Virus record (IMG/VR): IMGVR_UViG_3300044996_000836
Coordinates: 1 to 29,840 of that record
Origin: a virus
Strand: one strand, 5' to 3'
DNA length: 29,840 bases
Part shown: piece by piece, positions 21,405 through 29,030 of the stretch
How the letters are laid out: every line of letters begins with the position of its first letter
Numbering within the stretch: position 1 is the first letter of the stretch
Notes under the pieces: generated by a model
Told to the model about the DNA's origin: nothing
Seen by the model: only the letters and a program-made list of their open reading frames with translations
Database searches by the model: none
Program-made: the position numbers and the translations under genes

Positions 21405-22382
21405 GTGAAATCGGACTGCCGTCAGCAAGTGAACGTGCTGCTGGGCCTGCGGGTCGCGGCCTTCGCCGCTGGCGCCGAACTCCCGAAGCGCTTCAAGGTC
21501 CTCTCCTGGGGCGACAACCCCACGGCCTCCGGCCGCGTCGCCCGCGTCGGCAGTAAGACCCTCGCCACGCTCTCCGCCACGCAGAAGCGGCTGGGCTTCG
21601 GCGAGGTCGCGCTCGACTTCGAGCACAACACGGTGAAGGGCACGCGCGCCTACGAGGAGAGCGCGGAGCCCCGGCCGGTCGCCGCCTACGGCACGCTCGA
21701 CGTGGTCGAGAACGACGGCGTCTTCTTCAACGTCTCGCGCTGGACGCCGGACGGCGAGAAGAACGCGCTCAACTTCCAGGACCTCTCCCCGGCGCCGGCG
21801 ATGGACGAGTCGGGCGAGGTCGTGTTCCTGCACTCGGTCGCGCTCTGCCGCCAGGGCGACGTCGAGGGCCTGCATTTCGTGACCCTTTCCGTCGGAAGCG
21901 GAAACCAGGAGGACCCCATGGACCACAAGGCCACGCTGCTCAAGGTGCTGAAGCTCCCCGCGACCGCCACGGACGAGGACATCCAGACGGCCGCGGACGC
22001 GGCCCGCCCGCCGGACATCGCCGCGATGACGGCCAAGGTCTCCGACCTCGAAGGCAAGGTGACGGCGCTCTCGGCCGACCTGGCCGCGTTGAAGGCCGCC
22101 GATGTGAAGCGCCAGCGCGACGCGATCGTCGCCCAGGCCGCGCGCGAGGGGAAGGTCATCCCGCTCTCCGCCGAGCAGATCGGCGCGATGGACCTGGCGG
22201 CGCTCGCCGACATGGTCGGCAAGCTGCCCGTGACGGTCCCGCTCTCGAAGCGGACGCCGGCCGTCGAGCCGATGTCCGCCCAGGGCGGCAACCCGGCCAT
22301 CGCGCAGTACAACGCGATCACGGACCCGGAGGAGCGCGCGAAGTTCTACGCGGCGAACCGCGAGAAGATTCTCGGCAAGTAG
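21405..22382 (+). CDS. Prohead protease with scaffold domain, Mu gpI family
   Basis: 325 aa. The GTG at 21405 is chosen over the ATG at 21369, because it lies exactly 7 nt after the -10 box of late promoter C, just as the ATG does in copy A; the ATG at 21369 lies upstream of that -10. The protease domain (to about residue 165) has 'EVALDFEHNTVKG' (His74), 'NFQDLSPAP' (Ser128) and 'LHSVALC' (His143), typical of Mu I-type assembly proteases. The C-terminal part is coiled-coil scaffold (about 172-325). It matures the prohead by cutting scaffold and itself. Confidence 0.85.
   Translation: MKSDCRQQVNVLLGLRVAAFAAGAELPKRFKVLSWGDNPTASGRVARVGSKTLATLSATQKRLGFGEVALDFEHNTVKGTRAYEESAEPRPVAAYGTLDVVENDGVFFNVSRWTPDGEKNALNFQDLSPAPAMDESGEVVFLHSVALCRQGDVEGLHFVTLSVGSGNQEDPMDHKATLLKVLKLPATATDEDIQTAADAARPPDIAAMTAKVSDLEGKVTALSADLAALKAADVKRQRDAIVAQAAREGKVIPLSAEQIGAMDLAALADMVGKLPVTVPLSKRTPAVEPMSAQGGNPAIAQYNAITDPEERAKFYAANREKILGK
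21907..21912 (+). promoter_or_regulatory. Internal ribosome binding site for the scaffold protein
   Basis: A perfect AGGAGG lies 5 nt before the in-frame ATG at 21918, inside the protease gene. A consensus site inside a coding frame, just where the protease domain ends, decides the separate scaffold start. Confidence 0.8.
21918..22382 (+). CDS. Scaffold protein, nested in the protease gene (Mu gpZ analogue)
   Basis: 154 aa, same frame and stop as the protease. It starts at MDHKATLLKVLKLP and contains a coiled coil ('AMTAKVSDLEGKVTALSADLAALKAADVKRQ'), the usual build of capsid scaffolds. The nested arrangement is that of Mu I/Z and lambda C/Nu3: more scaffold than protease is needed. Initiation is supported by the AGGAGG at 21907. 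Confidence 0.8.
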   Translation: MDHKATLLKVLKLPATATDEDIQTAADAARPPDIAAMTAKVSDLEGKVTALSADLAALKAADVKRQRDAIVAQAAREGKVIPLSAEQIGAMDLAALADMVGKLPVTVPLSKRTPAVEPMSAQGGNPAIAQYNAITDPEERAKFYAANREKILGK

Positions 22383-22431
22383 CCGGGTGGGAACCAAACC
22401 GATCGGAAAGCAGTAGGGAAGGAACACGACC

Positions 22432-23337
22432 ATGGCAAACACGCTCGGAACCACGAACGCCGATGTCATCGCCCAGGAAGCCCTGAAGGCGATGCAGGCC
22501 ACGCTGCCGGTCCTCAGCCAGATCGCCGCGGACCACTCGAAGGAGCAGGCGCGCTTCAACGAGCGGGTCATCGTTCACGAAGTCGCCGCGGCCGCCGCCG
22601 TGGACTTCGTGCCGGCGACCGGCTATGCGCCGAGCGACCGCACGCAGGTCGACATCCCGGTGACGCTCAACAAGCACAAGCACCACACCTACGGCGTGAG
22701 CGTCCAGGAGGCGTCGACCTCGCGGGTCGACCTGATCCGCCGTTTCGGCCTCAACGCCGCCTACGCCATCGGCGCGGCCGTCGTGAGCGACCTCTGCGCG
22801 CTCATCCTCGCGGCGAGCTTCTCCAACAAGACCACGAAGGCGCTCGGCGCCGGCGGCGATGGCTTCGACCGCAAGACGGCGATCGGCGTCGGCACCGCGC
22901 TCTCGAAGCGCGGCGTGCCGGGCCTCGGCCGGTTCATGCTCCTGAACCCGGACTACTACGGGAGCCTCAGCATGGACATCACCATGCTCCAGGTCCTCAT
23001 GGCCGGCGGCGCCCAGGCGGTGCAGAGCGGCAAGCTCCCGAACGTCCACGGCTTCGAGGTGTCGGAGTTCGTCGACCTTCCGGAGAACGGCCAGAACCTG
23101 GTCGGATTCGCCGGCACGCGAACCGCGCTGGCGCTCGCGACGCGCATCCCCGACGACCCCGGCCAGGGCGAGTCGAACGTCCGGATCTCGACGGTGACGG
23201 ACGACGCCACGGGCCTGAGCCTGCAGGTCCGCGAGTGGTACGAGCCCACGCTCGCACAGTACCGCCGCACCTACACCCTGATGTACGGCGTGGCGGTGGG
23301 CCAGACGGGCGCCCTGCAGCGGATCGTGTCGGCCTGA
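22432..23337 (+). CDS. Major capsid protein, Mu gpT type
   Basis: 301 aa. Follows the scaffold gene, with AGGGAAGGA as ribosome binding site. Features of the HK97-like gpT family: a variable N-terminal helix, 'VIVHEVAAAAAVDFVPATGYAPSDRTQVDIPVTL' split by turns, a helical spine ('TSRVDLIRRFGLNAAYAIGAAVV'), and strands near the end ('LQVREWYEPTLAQYRRTYTLMYGVAVG'). Length and position fit; Mu gpT is 305 aa. Confidence 0.88.
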   Translation: MANTLGTTNADVIAQEALKAMQATLPVLSQIAADHSKEQARFNERVIVHEVAAAAAVDFVPATGYAPSDRTQVDIPVTLNKHKHHTYGVSVQEASTSRVDLIRRFGLNAAYAIGAAVVSDLCALILAASFSNKTTKALGAGGDGFDRKTAIGVGTALSKRGVPGLGRFMLLNPDYYGSLSMDITMLQVLMAGGAQAVQSGKLPNVHGFEVSEFVDLPENGQNLVGFAGTRTALALATRIPDDPGQGESNVRISTVTDDATGLSLQVREWYEPTLAQYRRTYTLMYGVAVGQTGALQRIVSA

Positions 23338-23386
23338 GGCGGCTGACGGACTGAACGGAAGAACGGAACCGGAAGGAAAACCGAAC

Positions 23387-23800
23387 ATGAAGAAGCTGGG
23401 ATTCACGCTGGTTCAACTGCTGATGGTGGTGGCGATCATGTCCATCATCCTGGTGCCGGTTGCGCTCTTGGCGGCCGACCGGGGGCCGCAGCGGGCCACG
23501 AGCACGGTCACCACGAACAGCGCCGCGGTCGCGATCCCGATCGGCGACACGGGCCGTTTCACGCCGCGCTGGATGACGCTCTCGGCGCCCTCCGGCGTCA
23601 CGTCGGCGGTCTACTACGTGGCGAGCGGCTACACGGGCACGGTGAACGCGACGGCCGCCTCCGGCCTGCTCTCGCTCACGAACGTGCCGACGATGTTCTA
23701 CGGCGACAGCTTCCGCGTCGTGCCGTCTTCCGACACGAACGGCGTGCAGCTCGCCACGAACAGCATCACGATCAAGGTGATCGGCGACGTCTTCGATTGA
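23387..23800 (+). CDS. Capsid-adjacent protein with type IV prepilin-like N-terminus
   Basis: 137 aa. The N-terminus is a prepilin-type leader: MKKLG then FTLVQLLMVVAIMSI and further hydrophobic residues to about 30. A prepilin peptidase would cut after Gly5; the conserved Glu at +5 of mature pilins is Gln here. The rest (34-137) is Thr/Ser/Val-rich beta structure, similar in feel to capsid decoration or Ig-like proteins and unlike a pilin disulphide domain. The gene lies between the capsid and gp36 genes, where Mu has gp35, has its own GGAAGGA ribosome binding site and is followed by a terminator. Host-derived pseudopilin or phage decoration protein with a membrane tag: unresolved. Confidence 0.75.
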   Translation: MKKLGFTLVQLLMVVAIMSIILVPVALLAADRGPQRATSTVTTNSAAVAIPIGDTGRFTPRWMTLSAPSGVTSAVYYVASGYTGTVNATAASGLLSLTNVPTMFYGDSFRVVPSSDTNGVQLATNSITIKVIGDVFD

Positions 23801-23821
23801 CACTGGATGCCCCGGTGAGAC

Positions 23822-23860
23822 GAGGGCCGGTCGGCCAACCCGGCCGGCCCTCAATGTTTG
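23822..23860 (+). terminator. Hairpin terminator after the capsid and pilin-like genes
   Basis: GAGGGCCGG (23822-23830) and CCGGCCCTC (23844-23852) form a perfect 9-bp stem with a 13-nt loop, followed by AATGTTTG. The T-run is short, so partial termination is likely: capsid-level transcripts would stop here while some continue into the connector and tail genes. It overlaps the early part of an alternative TTG-started frame of the next gene. Confidence 0.6.
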
Positions 23861-23868
23861 AGGGAACG

Positions 23869-24294
23869 ATGGCGGCCTATGTGAGCAAAGCGGACCTGGA
23901 TGGGCTCATCCCCCCGCAGTTCCTCGCCGAGGCGCTGGACGACGACGGCGACGGCTCGGAGGACGCGGACCTTTGGGACAAGATCGCCGCCCAAGCGTCC
24001 GACGCCGTCGATGCCTTGCTCGGGCAGCGCTTCGAGGTGCCGTTCTCCGCCCCGCTGCCGCCGCTCGTGAGCCAGGCCGCCCGCGTCTTCGCCGCGGCCG
24101 CGCTATACCGGCGCCGCGGCCACACCGCGGACCGCAACCCCTTCTCGAAGGAGGAGGACCGCCTCGCCGCGAAGCTCTCCCGGATCGGCGAGGGCAAGGA
24201 GCCTCTCACGCCCGACGTGGACCGCTCCCAGGACAGCATCAGCGTCATCACCGAGGGCGCGAAGACGTACCCGGACGGGAGGCTCATTGTATGA
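23869..24294 (+). CDS. Head-completion protein, DUF1320 / Mu gp36 family
   Basis: 141 aa from ATG 23869, chosen because GAGGGA lies just upstream; the open frame goes back to a TTG at 23797 that would run through the terminator. Family features: 'YVSKADLDGLIPPQFLAEALDDDGDG', 'AQASDAVDALLGQRFEVPF', 'VSQAARVFAAAALYRRRGH'. DUF1320 proteins are gp6-like head-tail connectors that form a ring under the portal. Ends with an ATGA overlap to the next gene. Confidence 0.85.
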   Translation: MAAYVSKADLDGLIPPQFLAEALDDDGDGSEDADLWDKIAAQASDAVDALLGQRFEVPFSAPLPPLVSQAARVFAAAALYRRRGHTADRNPFSKEEDRLAAKLSRIGEGKEPLTPDVDRSQDSISVITEGAKTYPDGRLIV

Positions 24295-24791
24295 CCGGGG
24301 CCTACACGCCGGACGTGCTGACCGCGAAGGTCCGGGACCACCTGAAGCGCCTCACGATCACGGGTCAGAAGGCGACGGTCTCGATCGCCAAGGACCCGTG
24401 GAACGTCCTGGAGATCCTGGCCGATTCGCCGCGCGGCCTTCGCTTCATCGTGCACTGGGGCGGCGAGGAGGCCCTCGGCGATGAGCCGGCGGCGCCGCTC
24501 TCGACGCAGCGGATCGAGGTCATCGTGGCGTTCTCGCTGGGCCTGAAGGCCGGCGTCGATGCCGCCCTGGTCGACAGCCAGGATGAACGCCCGTCGCTCC
24601 TGGCCATCGTCTCGCGCGTCCGCGGGCACGTACTGGCGATGTCGTTCGGGCAGGAGGATGCGTCCGAGGGGCTGCTCCGCTACGGCGGAGCGGAGCCGTT
24701 CGAGACGCCGGAGGGCGTGCCGCTGGCCGCGTACCGTCTGAAGTTCGAGTTGGACACGAGCATGCCGGAGATCCGGCACCTGGAGGTGTGA
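24291..24791 (+). CDS. Mu gp37-like head-tail/tail-terminator protein
   Basis: 166 aa. A helix at the start ('PDVLTAKVRDHLKRLTI') is followed by alternating strands ('RFIVHWGGEEALG', 'STQRIEVIVAFSLGL', 'YRLKFELDT'), the pattern of tail-terminator proteins such as lambda gpU and Mu gp37. Position directly after gp36 supports this. The name is by position and fold pattern. Confidence 0.68.
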   Translation: MTGAYTPDVLTAKVRDHLKRLTITGQKATVSIAKDPWNVLEILADSPRGLRFIVHWGGEEALGDEPAAPLSTQRIEVIVAFSLGLKAGVDAALVDSQDERPSLLAIVSRVRGHVLAMSFGQEDASEGLLRYGGAEPFETPEGVPLAAYRLKFELDTSMPEIRHLEV

Positions 24792-24792
24792 C

Positions 24793-25149
24793 ATGCCGAG
24801 AACCGCCGCGAAGATCAAGGGGCAGAGCGCCGTATGGGGCATCGAGAGCGCGTACCAGTCGCTCCAGTCCGGCCTCGTGCGCTCCGTGACACGGAAGGCC
24901 ACGGGCGAGAAGGACTACATCTACGACTACGAAGGCTTCACCATCACCCAGGTTTTCTTCGATGACCGGGAGGAGGTCGAACTCGAAGTCATCTGCAAGA
25001 GCGACACGACCGCGCCGGCGAACGGCGACACGCTCACGATCTCGACGGTCTCCTTCCTCGTGCAGGGCTCCGATCTCATGTGGGAGCAGCGCGGATGGAA
25101 GAAGCTGAAGACGCAGGCGACCTACTTCCCGAACCTTTCGCTCTCATAG
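24793..25149 (+). CDS. Tail structural protein (possible tail tube)
   Basis: 118 aa, beta-rich: 'DYIYDYEGFTITQVFFDDREEVELEVICKSD' in segments, 'DTLTISTVSFLVQG', 'WKKLKTQATYFPNLSLS'. A protein of this kind between the tail terminator and tail chaperone genes would normally be the tail tube subunit. No contractile sheath gene of Mu type (about 490 aa) is seen nearby, so the tail may be non-contractile. Starts 1 nt after the previous stop. Confidence 0.6.
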   Translation: MPRTAAKIKGQSAVWGIESAYQSLQSGLVRSVTRKATGEKDYIYDYEGFTITQVFFDDREEVELEVICKSDTTAPANGDTLTISTVSFLVQGSDLMWEQRGWKKLKTQATYFPNLSLS

Positions 25150-25179
25150 CGGCCCCGGCCGCATAGAGGAGGCCGCTCC

Positions 25180-25569
25180 ATGGCGAACCCGAAGCGCGTT
25201 GTCAAGGCGTTCCTGCCCGAGCCGATAACCGTCGGCACGTTGAAGCTCCAGCCGTTCACGGTGGGCACGGTGCTGCTGCTGGAACGGCTCGACCACCCGC
25301 TGATGGACGACAAGGCGAAGGCCGACATGACCAACGATGAGGTCATGACGCTGGTCTACGTTCTCACCCGGCCAGTCGCTGAGTCGAACGCGCTCTACCA
25401 GAAGAGCCCCGACGACTTCGCGGCCGCCGTCCTGGACTTCGCCGCGCAGATCCCGTTGGCCGAGCTTCGCCCGCTCGGAGAAGCGATCCGGCGCCACTTC
25501 GCCGATGCCGTCGCGACGGCGATGCCGCTCGGGGGCGCGCCCGAAAAAAAAGTCCCGCCGGCACCCTGA
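25180..25569 (+). CDS. Tail assembly chaperone, short form (gpG-like)
   Basis: 129 aa with GAGGAGG upstream. Globular part 'PKRVVKAFLPEPITVGTLKLQPFTVGTVLLLERLDHPL' (in segments) and helices typical of tail chaperones; ends in 'GGAPEKKVPPAP'. The GAA AAA AAA G sequence at its end is a -1 slippery site leading to the next frame. The chaperone coats the tape measure protein before tube assembly. Confidence 0.8.
   Translation: MANPKRVVKAFLPEPITVGTLKLQPFTVGTVLLLERLDHPLMDDKAKADMTNDEVMTLVYVLTRPVAESNALYQKSPDDFAAAVLDFAAQIPLAELRPLGEAIRRHFADAVATAMPLGGAPEKKVPPAP
25545..25551 (+). promoter_or_regulatory. Programmed -1 frameshift site (A AAA AAA)
   Basis: A run of eight A (25544-25551) in an otherwise GC-rich stretch gives the perfect heptamer A AAA AAA in the chaperone frame, followed by G. 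Slipping back one base continues in frame with the 25626-25844 open frame. The same arrangement makes gpG/gpGT in many tailed phages. Confidence 0.85.
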
Positions 25570-25844
25570 GCGACATCGCGGGGCCTCCGGGCGCGAAGGA
25601 CTACGGGCTCGGCTGGGCGCTCACGGTGACGGACGCCCTGCTGAGCGAGTACGGATGGAGCCTGGAGTATGTGCTCTGGCAGTTGCCCCTGCAGCAGGCC
25701 CTGGCGCTCTACGCGGCGATCGCCGCGCGGTACGGGAACGAACAGCACGGGCCGAACTATGAGGAGATGGATCTCCTGGACGAGTTGACGGCCGGCGGCG
25801 ATCGGCGAGCGCGTAGAAGGCCGCGGCGGAAGAAGAGACGATGA
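25551..25844 (+). CDS. Frameshift extension of tail chaperone (T part of gpGT)
   Basis: Read after the -1 shift, 97 codons extend the chaperone to about 221 aa. The extension contains 'YGLGWALTVTDALLSEYGWSLEYVLWQLPLQQALALYAAIAARYG', a pattern often seen in T domains, and a strongly basic end (RRARRRPRRKKRR). The frame has a GTG at 25626 but no ribosome binding site there, so the frameshift is the likely way it is made. It overlaps the tape measure start by 4 nt (ATGA), as in other phages. Confidence 0.8.
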   Translation, partial: SPAGTLSDIAGPPGAKDYGLGWALTVTDALLSEYGWSLEYVLWQLPLQQALALYAAIAARYGNEQHGPNYEEMDLLDELTAGGDRRARRRPRRKKRR

Positions 25845-27388
25845 ACCTGGCAGCCACAATGACGCTCGACTCGGCGGGCTTCGTGAACCCGCTGCGGTCC
25901 GCCATGGGCGCCCTCCGCGGCCTGATCGCGCTGACGGGTGCCTCCCTGGGCGTCGCCGGAGCCGTGGCGGGCCTCCGCAGCGCCCTGGGCATGGGCGGAG
26001 AGCTCTCCGAGCTCCGCGACCGCACCGGGGCCGCGGTCAAGGACCTGGTGCTCCTGCGCCAGGCGTTCGAAGATACGGGCGTCGGCGCGGACGCGCTGCC
26101 GACGGCCATTCAGTACATGCAGCGGTCCCTCTCCGGCCTGAGCGAGGAAGGGAAGCCCACGCTGCGGACTTTCAAGGCGCTGGGGCTCGACATGAAGGCG
26201 CTCGCCGGCCTGACAGTTCCGGAGCAGTTCGAGCGGATCGGCGCAGCGGTCCGCGGCCTTGGCAACCAGGCGGACCGCACGGAAGCCGCCATGACGATCT
26301 TCGGCCGCTCCGGAGCGTCGATGCTGCAGCTCTTCGCTGACCCGGCCGCGATCGAGAAGGCGCGCGCGGCACTCGGCTCCCTCCCGGACACGCTGGAACG
26401 CAACGCGTCGCTCATGGACGAGCTCGACGACGCCTTCGGCCGGCTCCGAACGCAAGGCCGGGGGTTCTTCGTGGGGATCGCCGCGGAACTTATGCCGGCG
26501 CTGAACAGCCTGGTGACGTCGCTGAATGGCATCGACCTGACCGCCATCGGGAAGCAGGTTGGGGAGGTCCTTTCCATACTCATCGAGGCGTTCAGCCAGG
26601 GGAAGCTCGGCGACCTCATCGGCCTCTCGATCGGGGCGGGCCTCAAGGCCGCCATGATGCCGCTCGCGAGCGGAACGTTCTGGAAGGGCCTCGCGGAGGT
26701 TGCGATCGGCGCCCTGGCGAAACTGGGCGCATTCCTGATCGAGATCTTCCAGACGCCGCTTTCCTACCTGCAGGCGGGAGTGGACTGGATCGTTGGCAAG
26801 CTCCAGGAGGGCATCGCGGCCGGTCTTAAGCAGTTCACGATGATCCGCGCCCCGAAGAACTCCATGTTCGGATTCATCCAGGAGCAGATCGACAAGATCC
26901 AGTTCGTGAAAGGCCCCACGTGGGAGGAGGCTCTCAAGAATGCCCAGGACAACAACGTATTCCTAAACCGCGCCCAGGAGTCGAAGACGATCGGAGCCGA
27001 CGTGATGGCGCAGGGCGGCGCCCTGGTCGCGCAGTCATTCAAGGATGCGCGCGAAGCCGTGACTCCGGAGAAGGAGGCGCTGGGCAGGCTAGTGGCCGAC
27101 CTGAAGGCGTCAGTACAGGCGAGGAAGGACGCCCTCAGTGCCACCGTGAAGGCCCCGACGTCGCCGACGGCTGGCGCGCTCGTGAGTCCCGAGTCAAAGC
27201 GCCGGCAGCAGCCTGAGGACGTAGACCGCTGGGCGCGTATCGGGATGTTCGTGGGCCAGGGGGGCGGCCCGGCCCTCGACTACCAGCGCCGCACGGCGAC
27301 GGCCACGGAGCAATCGCGCCGGGTCCTTGAGCGGCTCGCGAAGCAGAACGAACGCGGCCTGGGCGGCCCAGTGGCGGTGTGGGCCTGA
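25841..27388 (+). CDS. Tape measure protein
   Basis: 515 aa, the longest tail gene seen. Helical throughout, with hydrophobic segments near the start ('LIALTGASLGVAGAVAGL') and in the middle ('AEVAIGALAKLGAFLIEIFQTP'), a phage tail-length pattern; 'GASMLQLFADP' and 'QADRTEAAMTIFGRSG' are typical of the family. Its length implies a fairly short tail, of the order of 75 nm at about 0.15 nm per residue. It directly follows the frameshifted chaperone. Confidence 0.88.
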   Translation: MNLAATMTLDSAGFVNPLRSAMGALRGLIALTGASLGVAGAVAGLRSALGMGGELSELRDRTGAAVKDLVLLRQAFEDTGVGADALPTAIQYMQRSLSGLSEEGKPTLRTFKALGLDMKALAGLTVPEQFERIGAAVRGLGNQADRTEAAMTIFGRSGASMLQLFADPAAIEKARAALGSLPDTLERNASLMDELDDAFGRLRTQGRGFFVGIAAELMPALNSLVTSLNGIDLTAIGKQVGEVLSILIEAFSQGKLGDLIGLSIGAGLKAAMMPLASGTFWKGLAEVAIGALAKLGAFLIEIFQTPLSYLQAGVDWIVGKLQEGIAAGLKQFTMIRAPKNSMFGFIQEQIDKIQFVKGPTWEEALKNAQDNNVFLNRAQESKTIGADVMAQGGALVAQSFKDAREAVTPEKEALGRLVADLKASVQARKDALSATVKAPTSPTAGALVSPESKRRQQPEDVDRWARIGMFVGQGGGPALDYQRRTATATEQSRRVLERLAKQNERGLGGPVAVWA

Positions 27389-28161
27389 TGAGCGCGAAGC
27401 GCACAGCCAGGTGGCGGGGCTGCACCGGCATCGTCGAATCGCCCGAGTCCCCGGAATACGACTTCAGCGGGTCCGAGGACACCTGCACAAAGATCTTCGA
27501 AGGCCCCTTCTCGACGCTGCTGTCGAGCCGGCCGGCGCGCGGCGCTGAGATGGCCGGCGTGGACACGGGCTTCCAGGTCGACCGCGTGAAGATCCGCCGC
27601 TCCCAATCCACGAAGGGCACGATGACCGTGACCTTGACGCGGGCGCCGTCGGCACAAGGGGGCGCGGAGCAGCAGCCGCAATACGAGATCGAGTGGTCCG
27701 AGGTGGACAAGGCGCTTGCGACGCACCCGCGATATGCCGCCGGCGGCGCGACGGAGTTGAGCGACGCGGACCGCGCGAACATCGAGGCCTGGGAGAACGA
27801 GACGGACCCGGACCTCAAGCGCCAGGGGAAGTTCAAGGCGCCTTCGGGGGAGGTGGTGACGCTCGGCACCAACGCGAAGGCATACGCCTGGAAGCTCTTC
27901 AACGGCACGTCCCACTACCCGGTGTACATCCCCGTCGCGCGCAAGACCTCGCTCGTCCGGCAGAATGTCTCCGGCACATCGGCCGGCCACGTCGAGGCCC
28001 CCTCCGGCGACTTTGGCACTCTGCCGAAGAGGCCCGGCGGCGCGAATTTCATCTGGGTGAAGACCGCGGACCGCAGCGTCCGCACCGGGAAGCACGGCAA
28101 GTGGCAGCGCGTCCAGGAGTGGACCGGCTTCGACAAGGTCGACACGGATCTGATCCCATGA
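27388..28161 (+). CDS. Tail protein of unknown type
   Basis: 257 aa from ATG 27388, sharing a base with the tape measure stop (TGATG). Mixed alpha/beta: 'FQVDRVKIRRSQSTKGTMTVTLTR' suggests a strand-rich N-terminal part; 'LGTNAKAYAWKLFNGTSHYPVYIPVARKTSLVR' and 'WQRVQEWTGFDKVDTDL' lie in the second half. Probably a distal-tail or hub component by position. Not recognised beyond that. ATGA overlap with the next gene. Confidence 0.65.
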   Translation: MSAKRTARWRGCTGIVESPESPEYDFSGSEDTCTKIFEGPFSTLLSSRPARGAEMAGVDTGFQVDRVKIRRSQSTKGTMTVTLTRAPSAQGGAEQQPQYEIEWSEVDKALATHPRYAAGGATELSDADRANIEAWENETDPDLKRQGKFKAPSGEVVTLGTNAKAYAWKLFNGTSHYPVYIPVARKTSLVRQNVSGTSAGHVEAPSGDFGTLPKRPGGANFIWVKTADRSVRTGKHGKWQRVQEWTGFDKVDTDLIP

Positions 28162-29030
28162 GGCTCCCGGAATACCCCGTCCAAGGCGAGCCCCTGACCG
28201 CCGCCTGGGGCCGGCAGCTCATCGACTTCCTCCGCTCGCTGACGCCGCGCCCGTCGGCCGAGGTGAAGCCCCAGCGCCACCCGAACGGCACAACGTGGGA
28301 GCTGGCTGCTCGACAGCGGCACGAGAGGGCCGAAGCGGCCGCGACGCCCTTCCGGTTGGCCTGCACCATCGACGAGGAGACCGGCCTCGGCCTGATTAGC
28401 TGCGGCATGGGCGTCATCTGGCGGGAGACCCACACAGGCGAAGGCCTCCCTTTCACGCCGGACTGCTGCTTCGCCGTCATCGACTTGCTGCAAATCTCCG
28501 ACTACGACTGGGACGGCGCCGACCAGTGCGCGGTGTTCCTGACGCTGGAGTACGAGACGGGCGCATGGGTCGCGCACCTGCGCGCAACGGATGACTTCTC
28601 CTGGGACGAGGCGGGGAGCGACGGCTCGTTTACCGTTGCCATTCCGAACGGGCCAATCGCGGAGGCGACGCACTTCTTCTCGTGGCCTCTCGGGCTGGTC
28701 GCTTCCGCCGGCGCCATCACGCAATGGTGGCGAAGCGACATCATCTGGACGCACCCGCCGGCCGGTGCGTTGCGTATCTTCGGCGGCAGTACGAGCCTGC
28801 TACCGAAAGGGTGGGAGGTTGTCACGTTCAGTGGCGAGAATCCGTTGCTGAAGCTGGTCGACTCGGGCGCATCGCTCAACGTCGCCGGCACCGGGGCTCA
28901 CACTCACACGATCGGCTCCACGACCATCCAGCCAGGCTCCGGCGCTCCCGTCACCGTCGCGGTTTCGCCGATCGCCGGCGCGGGCGACGATCCCAAGCAC
29001 GTGGGGCTTTGTCTCATTAGGGCGCTATGA
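28158..29030 (+). CDS. Tail tip/collar-type protein
   Basis: 290 aa. The C-terminus has phage tail-collar traits: 'LLPKGWEVV', 'GTGAHTHTIGSTTI' (His-x-His as in metal-binding fibre tips) and the terminal 'HVGLCLIRAL', where collar domains have a variant of 'Y..v..iir'. The N-terminal part is globular with several Trp. Probably an adsorption or tail-tip protein. ATGA overlaps join it to both neighbours. Confidence 0.72.
   Translation: MRLPEYPVQGEPLTAAWGRQLIDFLRSLTPRPSAEVKPQRHPNGTTWELAARQRHERAEAAATPFRLACTIDEETGLGLISCGMGVIWRETHTGEGLPFTPDCCFAVIDLLQISDYDWDGADQCAVFLTLEYETGAWVAHLRATDDFSWDEAGSDGSFTVAIPNGPIAEATHFFSWPLGLVASAGAITQWWRSDIIWTHPPAGALRIFGGSTSLLPKGWEVVTFSGENPLLKLVDSGASLNVAGTGAHTHTIGSTTIQPGSGAPVTVAVSPIAGAGDDPKHVGLCLIRAL

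Noticed and set aside
23797-23868. TTG 23797 as start of the gp36-like protein
   Set aside because: The added residues do not fit DUF1320 and the region is a terminator hairpin; ATG 23869 has a good ribosome binding site.
25149-25162. GCGGCC-CC-GGCCGC inverted repeat before the tail chaperone gene
   Set aside because: A 2-nt loop and no T-run; too short to call a terminator in DNA of this GC content.
24793-27388. Contractile (myovirus) tail sheath gene as in Mu
   Set aside because: No sheath-sized gene lies between the head-completion and tape measure genes; the order fits a non-contractile tail, though a sheath outside the window cannot be excluded.
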